Assembly (NCBI GenBank): GCA_038503075.1
Contig: JBCAML010000021.1
Location: 248,001-312,000, forward strand
Length of the DNA stretch: 64,000 nucleotides
Source of the DNA: Gyromitra esculenta
Lineage: Eukaryota; Ascomycota; Pezizomycetes; Pezizales; Discinaceae
Direction: 5' to 3'
Shown here: positions 23,101-34,605 of the stretch, piece by piece
How positions within the stretch are numbered: the first letter of the stretch is position 1
How the letters are laid out: the number at the start of each line of letters is the position of its first letter
Notes under the pieces: generated by a model
Seen by the model: the letters and a program-made list of their open reading frames with translations, nothing else
The model's database searches: none
Told to the model about the DNA's origin: nothing
Translations under genes and position numbers: made by a program

Positions 23101-26100
23101 TCCGAAACCAGCTCCTGGAAGCGATCGTTTCTGCTAGGTATTCAGAGAACATTATGACCCCACTACAAGAGATACCCCAAGAAACAGTTTTGATAGGTTA
23201 GTGATTCTTGTGGTTGGTTTGATTTTGTCGTGCGGGATGGGGTTGTACTAGAAAGACAGATTCTCACGAAGAGATCACTCGTTCGGCAGGTGTTATTGTT
23301 ATTATAGCAAAAGCTTGTCGTATCGTGTTGTAGTTCAAGATCCAACAGGTGAGGGATTAAGGAGAATCGCCTTCGATACTAGTCTTGGTTTCAAAAAAAA
23401 CATTTGTGCTTGTGGCATTCTGGGTTCTTTATATGTTTTTGGTTGGTAACTGATACCCCAAACTCGACGGAGTCAACTATCACGATGCATCCCAATAGCG
23501 CAGAAGGGTTCAGAATCATCATTTTAACTGCAAGTGGATAACTGGATATTCTAGAAGTTTCTTTTCTTAAAAAACGTAGCGAGAAGGCCCATCTGTCACT
23601 TTCGCTACTCTTAAAACTCCAACTTTAAGTTGTAGTGGTGTAGTGGATGCATCATCATCGTCACATTCAAGAGTACATGTACATATACCGCCTGAATAAG
23701 AACGAACTCTAAGTTGTGTAAAAAAGTCACGCGTCGTCGACGTCGTGGGGCTAGATTGCTCATAGCGATTATCGTTATTAAATAAGTTCTGATTTAAGTT
23801 GAAAGTGTACTTATAATTCAAACCGCATTAGGCGTGGAGACACGGAGGCTGGGCCAAGACTTATTTTTGGGGGGGCGGACCCGTTTTCTCTTCAAAGAAG
23901 ACAGTGAAGGCTAACCTCTATTGTCTTTGTAACTGGGACTGGCACAGTCCAAAGACGAAGTTTGACGAAATTAATGGGAAAACAGTGCTACAAGGGCTCT
24001 GGGATGTTATATCCCCGGAATAACCGTGTTCAAAGCCTAGGGTAGACAAGGATAGCCAAAATGTAGTTAAAATGATGTTTGTTGAATGTTAACTTGATCT
24101 ATCTGATTCAATTCCTCGGTCTTAGTTAGTTTAAGACTCGAGAGTTAGTTCTATTCATAACAGCCAGTTCGAACAACCGTTCTCGATAATAAGACCTGCA
24201 ACACAGCACCCAAGACTGATGGTTCTAGATGTGGAGGGCTGTCATTCAGAGTGTTTAGGCTTCAGTTTTTATGAGCGAGAAACGGTATTGGGGCTCGTTG
24301 GGGTCGCAGTCGTGTGCTCAACGAATATCTTGTTAATTAGTAATAAGGTGTAGATTTTGCTAAGGGCTGGAAGTGAAAATTAAGGTTTGTAGAAGTATTT
24401 GTTAGCGCAGAAATACATCCTTAGATTAAGGAACTTGCCAACTTGCTCTTTCGTTTAAGGCTGTCTGGTTGGGAGTGTCTGGGGGTGGGCTAGAAGAGCT
24501 TGATGGCTGAATGAAGATTTGGGCAAGCGGGGGTATCGAGTACTGCCTGATAGAAAACACCGTCAAGGAAGGTTGCGCCCATTCAACCTTGAGCAGGCTG
24601 CAGGCCTTTGCCCCTAAAGGAGGGCGGAGTAAAATTTGGCCTCGGAATTAAGTCGAGAATGAGATAGAGAGTGATGCCGTGGACCTTGAGAACTGTCTAA
24701 TAGAAGGGTTGATGAAACAAATGGTAGTAAAGTTCCAATGTCGATCCTCCTAATTAAAAGGTAGGGAGTAATAAGATCTTGGTTTGGGAAATGCAGCGAT
24801 CCATGAAAGGGGTCTCCTTGGCTCGCCGCCCAGTTTCTCGTATCTTTTTCTGCTCGGATTAATACAATAGCTATCTTCATTACGTACCTTATTATCAATA
24901 TTATTATAGCTGTTGCCAGCGCATTGAATTTCTTTGTTACGAAGGTATGCTCGCAAGCGTTGCTGGGATGGCGTAATAATTTCCGTTTACGCATGACTGT
25001 GTGTTTACCTGTACTCTCTTTTTCTTTTTTCTCTGGGTGGAGTCAGGAGGTAAACACCCGCAGTCGTAATGCGAGGCAAATGAAAGCACGCGCATCAATA
25101 TCAACAATACGAATAGTTAACCCGAGATACAAAAATAGAAGGGGAGAGAGAGGATGTTTTCTCATGTCTCTCTCGATCACACATGAAACCTTTCCGCTCT
25201 GATCAATAATGTAACTCTCTCCCAATAAACAATCATAATGTCAGCTGGGTGTCAAGAATAATGCCGGGCTCCCGAGCCTTCATATTCGTGGAATGCTCTA
25301 GAATTGGTCGTGGAACTCCGGAATTTTCGATAAATTGCGACTTTCAGCCTCAAACTAACCTTATAAGGCGTATATTTTTGTAATATGTCTGTGTCCCTCT
25401 GTGTGTGGTTATAAACATGTGAGGCGATCTGAAATGAACTCAGCGGGCTGGTTTAGACGTTGGGGAAAAAAAAGCATGTGAGTGAGAAGTACTCTGTTTA
25501 TATCTCTACTTTGGGTTAAGTGCAGAGAAACGGTTGGGGTCGTGAAGCAATAAGAAAAGAAAATGTGCATCGAAGAAATGACATCTTGTGCCAATTTTAG
25601 TATTAATCATGGAGATTGCCGTTAGGCCAAAAGGCTATCGTTTCTGTTCCTGGAGGTGTGTGCATATCTATAACTCCAAATTGCAGTCCAAAGATATCAA
25701 CAATTTTTGTTCCAGTCGGAAAAATATCATTGGTTTTTGTTTGTTTCATTTCCCCTGAGTTTGAGCCACTCAGGGGTTGCGGTGGTGTTTTAGCTTTTCA
25801 GGCACCAGCCTTGTTTGAAATTTTATGCATGTCAGACTTATTCCAGAAGGCACCAGCTAGCGTATCGGTGGATGTCAAGGATTGAGTTTATCTTGCTCCA
25901 CTTTAGCACAGATCAGGTACCAGAAAACACAAACAAACCTACGGCCAAAACACTCCAAAGATCAAGCTAGATACCCCGGAAACCGAGAATCCCGATAGCT
26001 AAAAGTGGTTTGGTGTTCTTTAATCTAGGCATCAGCGATCCTAGGCGAAAGCCTCAGCACGCAGAGCAATTAGATAGGGGTAAATAAGGCGAGCTGTGTT

Positions 26101-27480
26101 ACCTCAACGGTCACACGTACAACAGAAGGAATAATAGGAAAGTTATTCCCCATACATCCATGGTAACTAGCCAGGCACGAGTCCTGGTTTATGGGTGGGG
26201 GTAACACCTACCAAGAGAACAAGGATAACAAAATATGCGACAGCAGAGAGTAAAAAAAGAAACGAAAAAAAAGCCCAATCATTCAGATGTCTTTGTAAGT
26301 AGTTTAACCGTTGTGAGGGTCGGGCTTTTTTAATCTCCGATGTTAGATGAACCTTTGTTAGTATATGGGGAACGACATCGCATAAACAACGATATCATCA
26401 TAGACAATCGTCAGCCCTCTTTTTTCGATCTATCGAACACAGACATCGCTTTTTCTCCGCAATCTTTTCATGCAGCTATCCGGCGTTGTTTGATACCCAA
26501 ATTCAAGGGGCAGGGTCTTGAAGAATTTGTCTAGCGAGTAACGAGCGCAGGTTCACTCGGAATAGAATCCTCAGACAGCAAATGTCCAGACAAGGAGCAT
26601 CCTCAAAACTGTTTCCCTCTCGCCGATTGTGCAGCACCAATCCAGATCGTTGCCGGATGCTGACTTGGCTAAAGGATTGCCGTGACTGATTTATTTGTCG
26701 CATGCTTCGGCGCACGCGTAACGAAGTGCCTCTCGGACCACCTTCCCAAGTCAAGATAATATTATTCTCATGCAGGCTGTTGAAGCCGAGCAAACTCCTT
26801 GTCAACGTATGGAAGTTTCACTAAACTGAGTGCCCGGGATTTCCCTCCGCTTTGTCGGCCATGTGATCAGTTCCTGATTCTCCCTGTCAGTCACCGTTTG
26901 ATAGTCAGAATGGATGTATGCACATACCAATCAACGACCCTAGACGTTGCTACACTGTCTCCCAATCTCTGTTATGTTCCTCGAACTATTGTGGTGATGT
27001 AGAAATTCTGCAAGACCGGTTTATGGTTGCCATGGCTCTTGCATATAATTTTCCAATAGGATCCTCGAATTCTAAGTTAGGCATCTTCTTCAGAGTTTGG
27101 TATCCGAATAAGAATCTGGCTGGCCCTTGGTTCCTTGACCACATTTCTTTTTCTCCGATAATCTCCCACAGTCCCTCGCATTGCCAGTGCTCAAGAAAAG
27201 CTCGATTATTCTCTCAAGAGTGCCTGTATCCCTCCAGCTTTAAAATTTTAAGCCAACTTGATCTTTACCAACATTACTTCGATAGCTGAGAAACTTGAAG
27301 TACTACCACATCTTAGTGGTGTGACTGAATTTCCTAGTATCTCACGAACGTTAAATCGATTTTGGTTGTTTCGCCTACCATTCCTCCGCTCTGGTGTACG
27401 GCCGACCAAGTTCACACATCCTTTCCGCAACCAATACGCATCTTCCCGCCAGGAAAGGGATCCTTGACAGTATTCCGAAT
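20128..27480. other. Large gene-free region (7.3 kb)
   Basis: The first kilobase is T-rich on the plus strand, with poly(T), poly(A) and GGTTTTTT repeats near 20675-20692, probably the 3' flank of the preceding gene. Remaining open frames are short, mostly lack ATG starts and overlap on both strands. No transposon coding or clear terminal repeats were found by eye. A short inverted pair (AAAAAAAAGCCCAA near 26263 and GGGCTTTTTT near 26322) is the only hairpin-like structure noted. Nothing supports a gene. Confidence 0.5.
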
Positions 27481-28176
27481 ATGCCTCATCGCCTGAGTTC
27501 CTGTGACAGTGGCTCTCCTCCTCTATCGGAGACCCAGAGTAACCACTACTCACCGGAAATGTTGGAATCAGAGGGCGATTCTTACGTTTCTCGTTCCGTG
27601 TACTCCCCTCAACCAATTGATGGGGACGGACAATCTTCACGGCCAATAATGGGCTACTACCCGCCTGTCGGCAGTATCCGAATCGCAAATAGAAATCCAT
27701 CAAGTCACTGCTCAGAAGCAACCCAACCTTCAACAAGCCAAACTCCTACCCACACTCGCCAGCAAACCCCACCACAATCATCTCGATTTTATCACCAAAC
27801 CCAATCTAATCCATCCGTTCCATGGACGCCAGCACCAACAACCTCGGATGTCTACAACCGTAGAAGTCGATCAGCCTCGATCTTGAGTACAACTTCATCA
27901 TCCTCTACACCGCAAAAGCCCTTGGCCTTCGGATATTCCTACACGCTCTCCCGCTTTCTCACTGTAGGGCCTACTGAGTCTCCACTGGCTTATGAGGACC
28001 GCAGGGCAATTTCTGAAGGCTTCGTCCAAGAAGGTGACGATATGTTTGCTAGGAGATGCGAAGAGCAAGGATGGATAGTGTCGAGTCAAGGCGGCGATGG
28101 TGGCGAGCAGGGTGGCCAAGGGGGAAGCGATAGTTCAAGGACTTTAGGAAGACCAAGAGACGGGACGACTCAGTAG
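27481..28176 (+). CDS. Low-complexity hypothetical protein (231 aa)
   Basis: The frame opens near 27394, but its first ATG is at 27481, giving 231 aa. The first 150 residues are Ser/Thr/Pro/Gln-rich (SQTPTHTRQQTPPQSSR) and likely disordered. A more structured segment follows (about 158-208: AFGYSYTLSRFLTVGP, then EDRRAISEGFVQEGDDMFARRCEEQGW). The C-terminus is Gly/Ser-rich (GGDGGEQGGQGGSDSS). Family not recognised. The ordered segment with conserved-looking Cys, Trp and charged residues argues for a real gene. An upstream non-coding exon is possible, because AG-rich acceptor-like sites precede the ATG. Confidence 0.5.
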   Translation: MPHRLSSCDSGSPPLSETQSNHYSPEMLESEGDSYVSRSVYSPQPIDGDGQSSRPIMGYYPPVGSIRIANRNPSSHCSEATQPSTSQTPTHTRQQTPPQSSRFYHQTQSNPSVPWTPAPTTSDVYNRRSRSASILSTTSSSSTPQKPLAFGYSYTLSRFLTVGPTESPLAYEDRRAISEGFVQEGDDMFARRCEEQGWIVSSQGGDGGEQGGQGGSDSSRTLGRPRDGTTQ

Positions 28177-29181
28177 AGAGACGTCGAGGAAATAAAGCGA
28201 GGTTTTGCGGGAATCCGAGAAAAGTTAACTCAAGGAGAAAGGGAGGAAGAAAAGGAAGGAAGAAAAGCAAAGCGTATGAAACAAGTGGGGGATACGAGAG
28301 TGGGGGGAATCGATTTCTTTTAATGGTTGATAAGAGGAGCTGGGATGTAGGATCTTAATCATGCGGGACGAACATGATGGAACGGTAGCATGAAAAGTGT
28401 TAGGTATCGTAGACTAAGATAATGTGTAATAGTTGCTCAAAAAGAAAACCTTAAGTTCTCTTTTTTCTTTCTCTCTTAGTAGATAGTCTTCGCTTGGTAA
28501 TGATCGAAGTGGGTTTTTGTAATAATTATTTCTATAGGATTTTGAGTATTTGAGAGAGTTAGCAAATGCAACGATAATTATAGTATTTGTATGAGTCTTG
28601 CCTTAATTCAGCTCTCTAGTCTCCCACCCTGCCTTGAAGGATCGAGATGCCTTATCCAATGCCCGAGGTGCCCCTTGCTTGATTGTTAACCTCAAAAACC
28701 AGGACTGTACTTGGTCAATAGTTTATATAGAATCAACGCAGAACAGTATTTGGAGTGATTGTCAAGATATTTCAGAGTACGTCGTGATTCAATTGCTTCG
28801 TGGTTTCAAAAAATAATTGTTTGGGCAATGAAGTGTGCGAAATCAGGGGAAGATAGGGGATGATGACATACTATTACCGCAATATAGGAGACGAGATGGG
28901 CCGTGTTAAACCAAGTGGGCGGAGTTGGAGAACTGCCGGAAGTCCAATCAATTGAGCCTATCCAGAAACCAGGTCTCATGCGGCTCATTATTCGACTTGG
29001 CAGGGCGGGTCGGTAAATATTTGAGTCACGTGATAGTCGTCCAAGTTCAAGCTTCAGTGTAAGCGATCACTTTCGCGAGTCAAGATCCGGCAGATTTTGA
29101 GTGATCGGGCCACTTTTTTTTATAGCTACTATGTTTCTTACTGGGTTGTCAGTACCTTATTTATGAGAGTAGAAACTAATA
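28177..29181. other. 3' flank and intergenic
   Basis: About 1 kb without a gene. Purine-rich just after the stop (AGGGAGGAAGAAAAGG near 28240). A TCACGTGA palindrome lies at 29036-29043, close to the MITE that follows. Confidence 0.45.
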
Positions 29182-29343
29182 CCGTATTTACTCGAAAAAC
29201 TGGGTAGCGTATTCACTTCGTCACTAACCCGCGAAGGAATTTGTCAGATTGAGCGGCGTATCTAAGTCGATTTCGGGTCGTTTCTAAATTAATTTAAGTT
29301 ATATCCAAGAAAGCACGCTATCCAATTTTTCGAGTAAATACGG
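29182..29343. mobile_element. 162-bp MITE with TA target duplication
   Basis: The left end reads CCGTATTTACTCGAAAAACT and continues GGGTAGCGT. The right end is its reverse complement with two mismatches over 29 bp. TA dinucleotides flank the element at 29180-29181 and 29344-29345, as in Tc1/mariner-type insertions. It is far too short to encode a transposase. The ends differ from those of the element at 6495, so this is a separate family. Confidence 0.87.
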
Positions 29344-29345
29344 TA

Positions 29346-32300
29346 CCTGCTCCCAAAATCTTTCAAGCAGCTGATGGTTATATATCATTTAACTAATAGG
29401 ATACCAGTCGTGCTGTAATACCGGTGAGCTCCAGTAAGCCATTACATGTAACAATAAGTGTCCTAGATTTTCCACTGGCTTACTGTGTCGATGATTTTTA
29501 TTTGATATTAGGAAATCTCCGGATATAGAAAACTGCGATACCCAATAGTTAGATTGTGCTTGAACCTCAAACACTTTCCAAGATCGTTTATTTATTGATT
29601 AATATCTGCATCCTAGTTAGGATAGTACCGAATATTTTAGGGACTTTCTTAACGCTGTTCTCCTTGTTGTCTTACTATTCGGTCAGCAATTTATGTATTT
29701 TAGTCATAGATCAAAGTCAATCTACTTACCAAGCCCGTTCCTGGTACCGCTTCCATCCACCCTATTTTGGAAGGAGTTGTTACGTTTCCTTCTCCGTTAA
29801 CTATAGTATTCATACTTTGTCCATTGACACCAAATCTCGAATTTGAAGGCGGGGTTCAAACTTTCGAGTCGGAAGAATTAGGACATCGATAGCGAAATAA
29901 GGGCACTAATTAATTCCTTCTACTAGTCACCGAAAGGACATTAACACAAATGTTAGGCTAGGGAACCCACGCAATTTAGTAGCGTTCATGTGGCCTTGAG
30001 GGATATATATAATCCAGATAATTGTGTTAGTTTGCAAAAGATGCAGCAAACCAAGATCCAAATAAGCTGAGAGATTCATCGCAGTAGTAGTTCGAAGACG
30101 AAAGCTCGAGTGAAATCGTAGCCTAAAGTGCTTAGTGGGGAATAAAGCCTTTCATCAGAATGAGCCGTGATAGCGTAGTTATATAGCTATATCAAGTAGG
30201 CTATTACCAAAAGCTATGAAGACTTCACCTTCGATAGCATCTAGATATATGTCTTCATTCGCGATTCTGCACAGACTTGAACCGATCTGCATTCTTTGAT
30301 ATTTCTAAAGAGCTCTTATAATATAAAAGATCTGTTTAGCGAGCTGTTGTGCCCAACTAGGAGATTCCCTTCATGCCGGGTTGATTGATTCTTGATATCC
30401 TGGTATCCACGTAATATACCTGGAACCTGCAGGCCAGAACCCAGAAGTTAACCAGCGTATAAATATGATCCTCAGTAAAAATCCTGTATGCAGGCAAAGA
30501 GGTGTATTTGTGATGTTTCTAAAGGTATGATTGCTCTTTGTCAGTAACCGATAAGCGGCTCAAGTTCCTGTTTCCCCGAATAATAAGATGATCGGACCAC
30601 ATCATAGCAGAAACAGGCAAAAATAAGTGAATTTAAACATCGATGGACTTGTACTTGTTCAGCAATGCGTAGCAGATATATGTTAGATATTCTCCTTTTA
30701 TTAAGAAAGAAGAAGAATCACTCTGTTATATAGAGCATGGGACCACTACACTGGATTCGGATCGACTGGGTCCTTCCGTTTCAACCCCTCTCGTTAAATA
30801 ATTAGCTCTCGATTATTACTGGTTCCAGAACTCGAATAGATCTAAACATACCGCGATTTGTCTACTATCCAGGGAACTGACCGTTGTTCAACCAATAATG
30901 CGCCACCGTTGTATCCTAAGTAACCTTAATCGCCCGTTCAGACTATATCAACGTAGCACAAAGAAAACGCCAAATAACACGAGTGATTCGTCGATTATAG
31001 CCCACACAAATAAACATATCGCATATGAGCATTCAAACAGGCAGCAGCATCCCCCGCCTGTCATCATCCGGCTGTGAATATAAGTCAGAATGGCTTTCAC
31101 ACAGCAGACGCCTGGATAGCCTATTACACCTCACCGATGGTTCAGGGAGTTAGATATATCGACTATTAAATCGGGTTGATGAAAGATGTGTTAAACCCAT
31201 TGATTATTCCATCAACTCCTCGCCATATAGCCCGAATGTACCATTCTAAAGGCGGTTACCCAAATACGCTTAAACTTTAGAATCCTTTCTTACCAGTTAG
31301 CCGGTGAGCCAGCTAGCGGAAGCAGACGGATAGTAGCAATAAATACTGAATTCAAAAAATACTCACACTGTACCAGCAGGAAAATCATCCACGTATTCAC
31401 ATGATGCTACCCGAGACAGCTTAGGGACGATGATAAGAGACGAAGGATATTCGTGGAGTTAAAACCCCTCGATTCTGTTGGTAATCCGAAAGAAATATCA
31501 ACCCGGTCAAGCACTACTAAGCCATCAGCAGAAACCTCACTCAGCAAACTATCCATCACCCAGTCATTCATCAACCTAACCAGCAACAAAGCCCAGCGAA
31601 CAAGTGTCTTGATATACACGTACCTTTGCTCTAAGCCCCATGGTAATAAGCTCAACTTCGGTTTGTTTGCTCGTCACGTCATCCATAAAATCACTGCCAA
31701 AAAACCTACGTTCTTCCCCAAGAGGTAACAAAAAAAGGATCGATATCTCCTATGGTGGTAAAGAGGTGTTAGTGATGATGGAGGATGATAAACGATAGGT
31801 TTTTTCGAATGTGAGATGTCTTCAAAAAGCTGTTTGTGGTGAGACGATCTACTTAGTAGTCATTAGTTTAATGTTCCTTTGCCCATCTTTTCCCATGTGA
31901 ATGTTGAAATCCGAGGATATCCGAACACACCCGGGGCCACTAACGCTAATAGTTTCCCAAGTTCAGTCTTGCTTGTTTGCTGGCTCGTATTGGTGGGTTC
32001 CACGATCGTTTCATACCCATATAATTGGAAGACTTTGGTGGCCAATCGCGTCTAGATTGTTGGATGGTGGCGCATTTCAAAGGTGGCGCAATGCCTCATC
32101 GATGGTCACTCGTTAGGCAACACCTTCCTTGACCCCTTTGCCACCCCAGGAGTCAGAGCTTCGGTCCAAACAGGGAAGTATGATTTCACGGGGGTACTCA
32201 CCATCCCCTAGTCATATCCCAACTAATAGTCCTAGCCCATCGCCATCTTAAAATTAAAAGCTGAATCGTTATTTTATCTACCATACAAAGCAGTATTACA

Positions 32301-32669
32301 GGCTACTTAATAAACGCATTCCCTGACCTAGATACGCCTCTTCTATGCCCATTCCCTACCTTAAAACATGGAAAAGAAATGCACCGCCATTTTTAACCTA
32401 CCTCTAAACACCGATGATTCATTGACATTATTACTCCTATTGAGCTGCAGTGTAACAAAATACCCGTGACAAAACCTGGATTAGAATGCGTGCAGCTGTA
32501 TGAAGCAAGCAACCGCAGAGCAATGTAGGAACAAGAAATTTAAAAAAGAAAAGGATATAGAAGATGACCGATCCGCATCATCTGACGGAACATCTCCACC
32601 ATTAATCGTGCCGTATTATCATGCATACACCCACGATCGGTGATATCATGCAAGCATACGAATCTTCGT
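29346..32669. other. Gene-free region, no coding features seen
   Basis: 3.3 kb, AT-rich in the middle. Open frames are short (up to 96 codons) and mostly lack ATG starts. No long inverted or direct repeats were noticed. The right end leads into the 3' flank of cdc20 (transcribed leftward). Confidence 0.45.
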
Positions 32670-34605
32670 TTAACGAATCGTCATTTGCTTATACATACCG
32701 CTCGAATTCCTATTGCGCGATCTTTTAGAGGCTTCGGGGCGCTTCTCGAAAAGTTTCCAGAATTTTAGGTTCTCATCGCTTGCGCACGCTGTGAAAAGAA
32801 AGTCAGCATCTGTTGTAATCATAAAATAAAATAAGATATGAAAAGGGAGTACTTACTAGCGAGAGTTTGGCCATCCGGGCTGAGAGTAGAATGTAAAATC
32901 CTTGTCTCGTGAGCAGGAACCTCAACGATGCGGGTGAGGGTAGGGTAGCTCCAAATAGTCAGCTGGTTGTCAGGCATGCCGTGGCACGAAACGAGCTCGC
33001 GATAACTATAAAATACAATGTTAACGTACCGTAATATAATTATATAAAGAGGGGAAGGATAGGTGCTTACCTTGTGCTCCATTTCAGGCTGGTAACCTGG
33101 CTCCTGGTATCGACCGAGTTGACGCGCGCACCCGTAGCGGAATTCCAAAAATGAATACGACCATCGTGGTTACCACCACCGGTTGCGAGAAGGTTAAGCT
33201 GCCATGGGCACCATGCGAGAGCTTTAACGGCCGCTCTGTGGTTATTTTTAGTCCATTTTGGAGTGTCCAGCAACCTTGCGTCCCAGATGTTGACAAGATT
33301 ATCATTACCACCGCTCGCAAGCTGGGCGCCATCAGAGCGCCACTCAAGACCACAAACCTCCGCAGAATGGCCATTAAGCTCGGCAACCTTGTGTTCCGCG
33401 ATACGAACATCGTGGTTGAAGATACTTCCAGATCGGGCACCGGTGGAAAGGATGGACCGGTTCCAAGACATGACGCCAACACGAGATTCATGACCTCGCA
33501 TGGTACGAACCCTTGCCTGTCCTTCAATATCCCAAAGTTGAACATCACCGTCCCCAGTACCGATGGCAACGTATGCACCATCGGTGGACCATTTAACAGA
33601 GCTGATGTACGTATCCGCGGTCGTTTCCATAAGCGTCGAAACTTCGCCAGTATCTGCGCTCCAAACATAAACTTCACGCTCCAAACCGATGGCAACTTGA
33701 TTTCTGTTAGACCAATCGAGCAGGTTGAGGTAATAATCATCGAGGATGCCTGGCGCATCAAGCACGCGCTCAGGAGCGGTGAGGATTCGACGGCGTTGCG
33801 TAGTAGACCCAACTGGCTTAAGTGGACGATTGTATTGGGATCTGAGGTCAACCGGCTTAGACAATTCCGGTGCTTTGGCTTTGAATGCAAGAATACGAGT
33901 ATTCGGATTCAAACCACATGCATCGGCAATAGAAGACTGAAAGGCAAGTGAATCAGCATTTAGAGCAGCAAACAAAAGATCATCATCGAGAACAGAGACG
34001 CTATGATCATTGCCGAAGACACCACCTTGCAGAACTGAGTTCTCGGAAGTGGCATGTCCTTTTGAAGAACTGGGACCAGAAGTTATAATCCGCTGAGCCT
34101 TTGTTGCTGCTGTAGGAGAGGTTGCAGCACGGTTTGGAATGAAACGGTCACCATTCATTCGGATAGTCTTCTTTCCAGCTCCCCGGCGAATTTTTCTCTT
34201 GACTTGAGTAGAGCCTGAATTCAAAGTCCATTTACTAATACCTATCTCCGAGCGAATCGGCAGAGAGGCCGTCTTTGAAATGTCTGATTTCGGAGAAGAC
34301 GTAACTTTTGAAATGCAGGCTCTTGCCGCTTCTTGTGGTGATGTGGTCTTAACCGACGTAGGAGTTGAGATTCTAAGGGACGTGAACGTTGATGAAAGTG
34401 ATTCGTTGAAGCTTATACCCTTCTTCCTCTTCTCAACATGCCATTCAGGATCATGATGGTGAGGGCGAGGAGGCGTGAAGGGCAAACCATTAACAGCAAC
34501 GCGGGAGCGTGGAGAAGGTGTGAGAGGGATTCGACCGCCAGCGGTACGAGTGGAGAAGATCCCAGTGTGAGATTTCACCGGGGTGTAGACAGCTACAGTA
34601 GCCAT
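32670..34605 (-). CDS. cdc20: Cdc20, WD40 activator of the anaphase-promoting complex (3 exons)
   Basis: Recruits mitotic substrates such as securin and cyclin B to the APC/C and is the target of the spindle checkpoint. Inferred exons in transcription order are 34605-33071, 33005-32857 and 32788-32670, giving 600 aa. Introns are 65 and 68 bp with GTAAG-type donors. The N-terminal third is disordered with CDK-type sites (PLTPSPRSR, PFTPPRP). The C-box DRFIPNR is at 153-159 and the Mad2-binding KILR-type motif lies in RILAFKAKAP (237-246). APERVLDAPGILDDYYLNLLDWS (277-299) precedes seven WD40 blades. This form with PERVLDAPGI distinguishes Cdc20 from Cdh1/Fzr. The last exon encodes LKFWKLFE and ends MTIR, supplying the C-terminal Ile-Arg tail that docks on the APC/C. 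ATG 34605 has a strong context (A at -3, G at +4). The frame stays open upstream to another ATG at 35013 in a weaker context. Confidence 0.96.

Noticed and set aside
33151..33951. 266-codon antisense frame within cdc20
   Set aside because: It is the mirror of the WD40 coding sequence and has no independent support.
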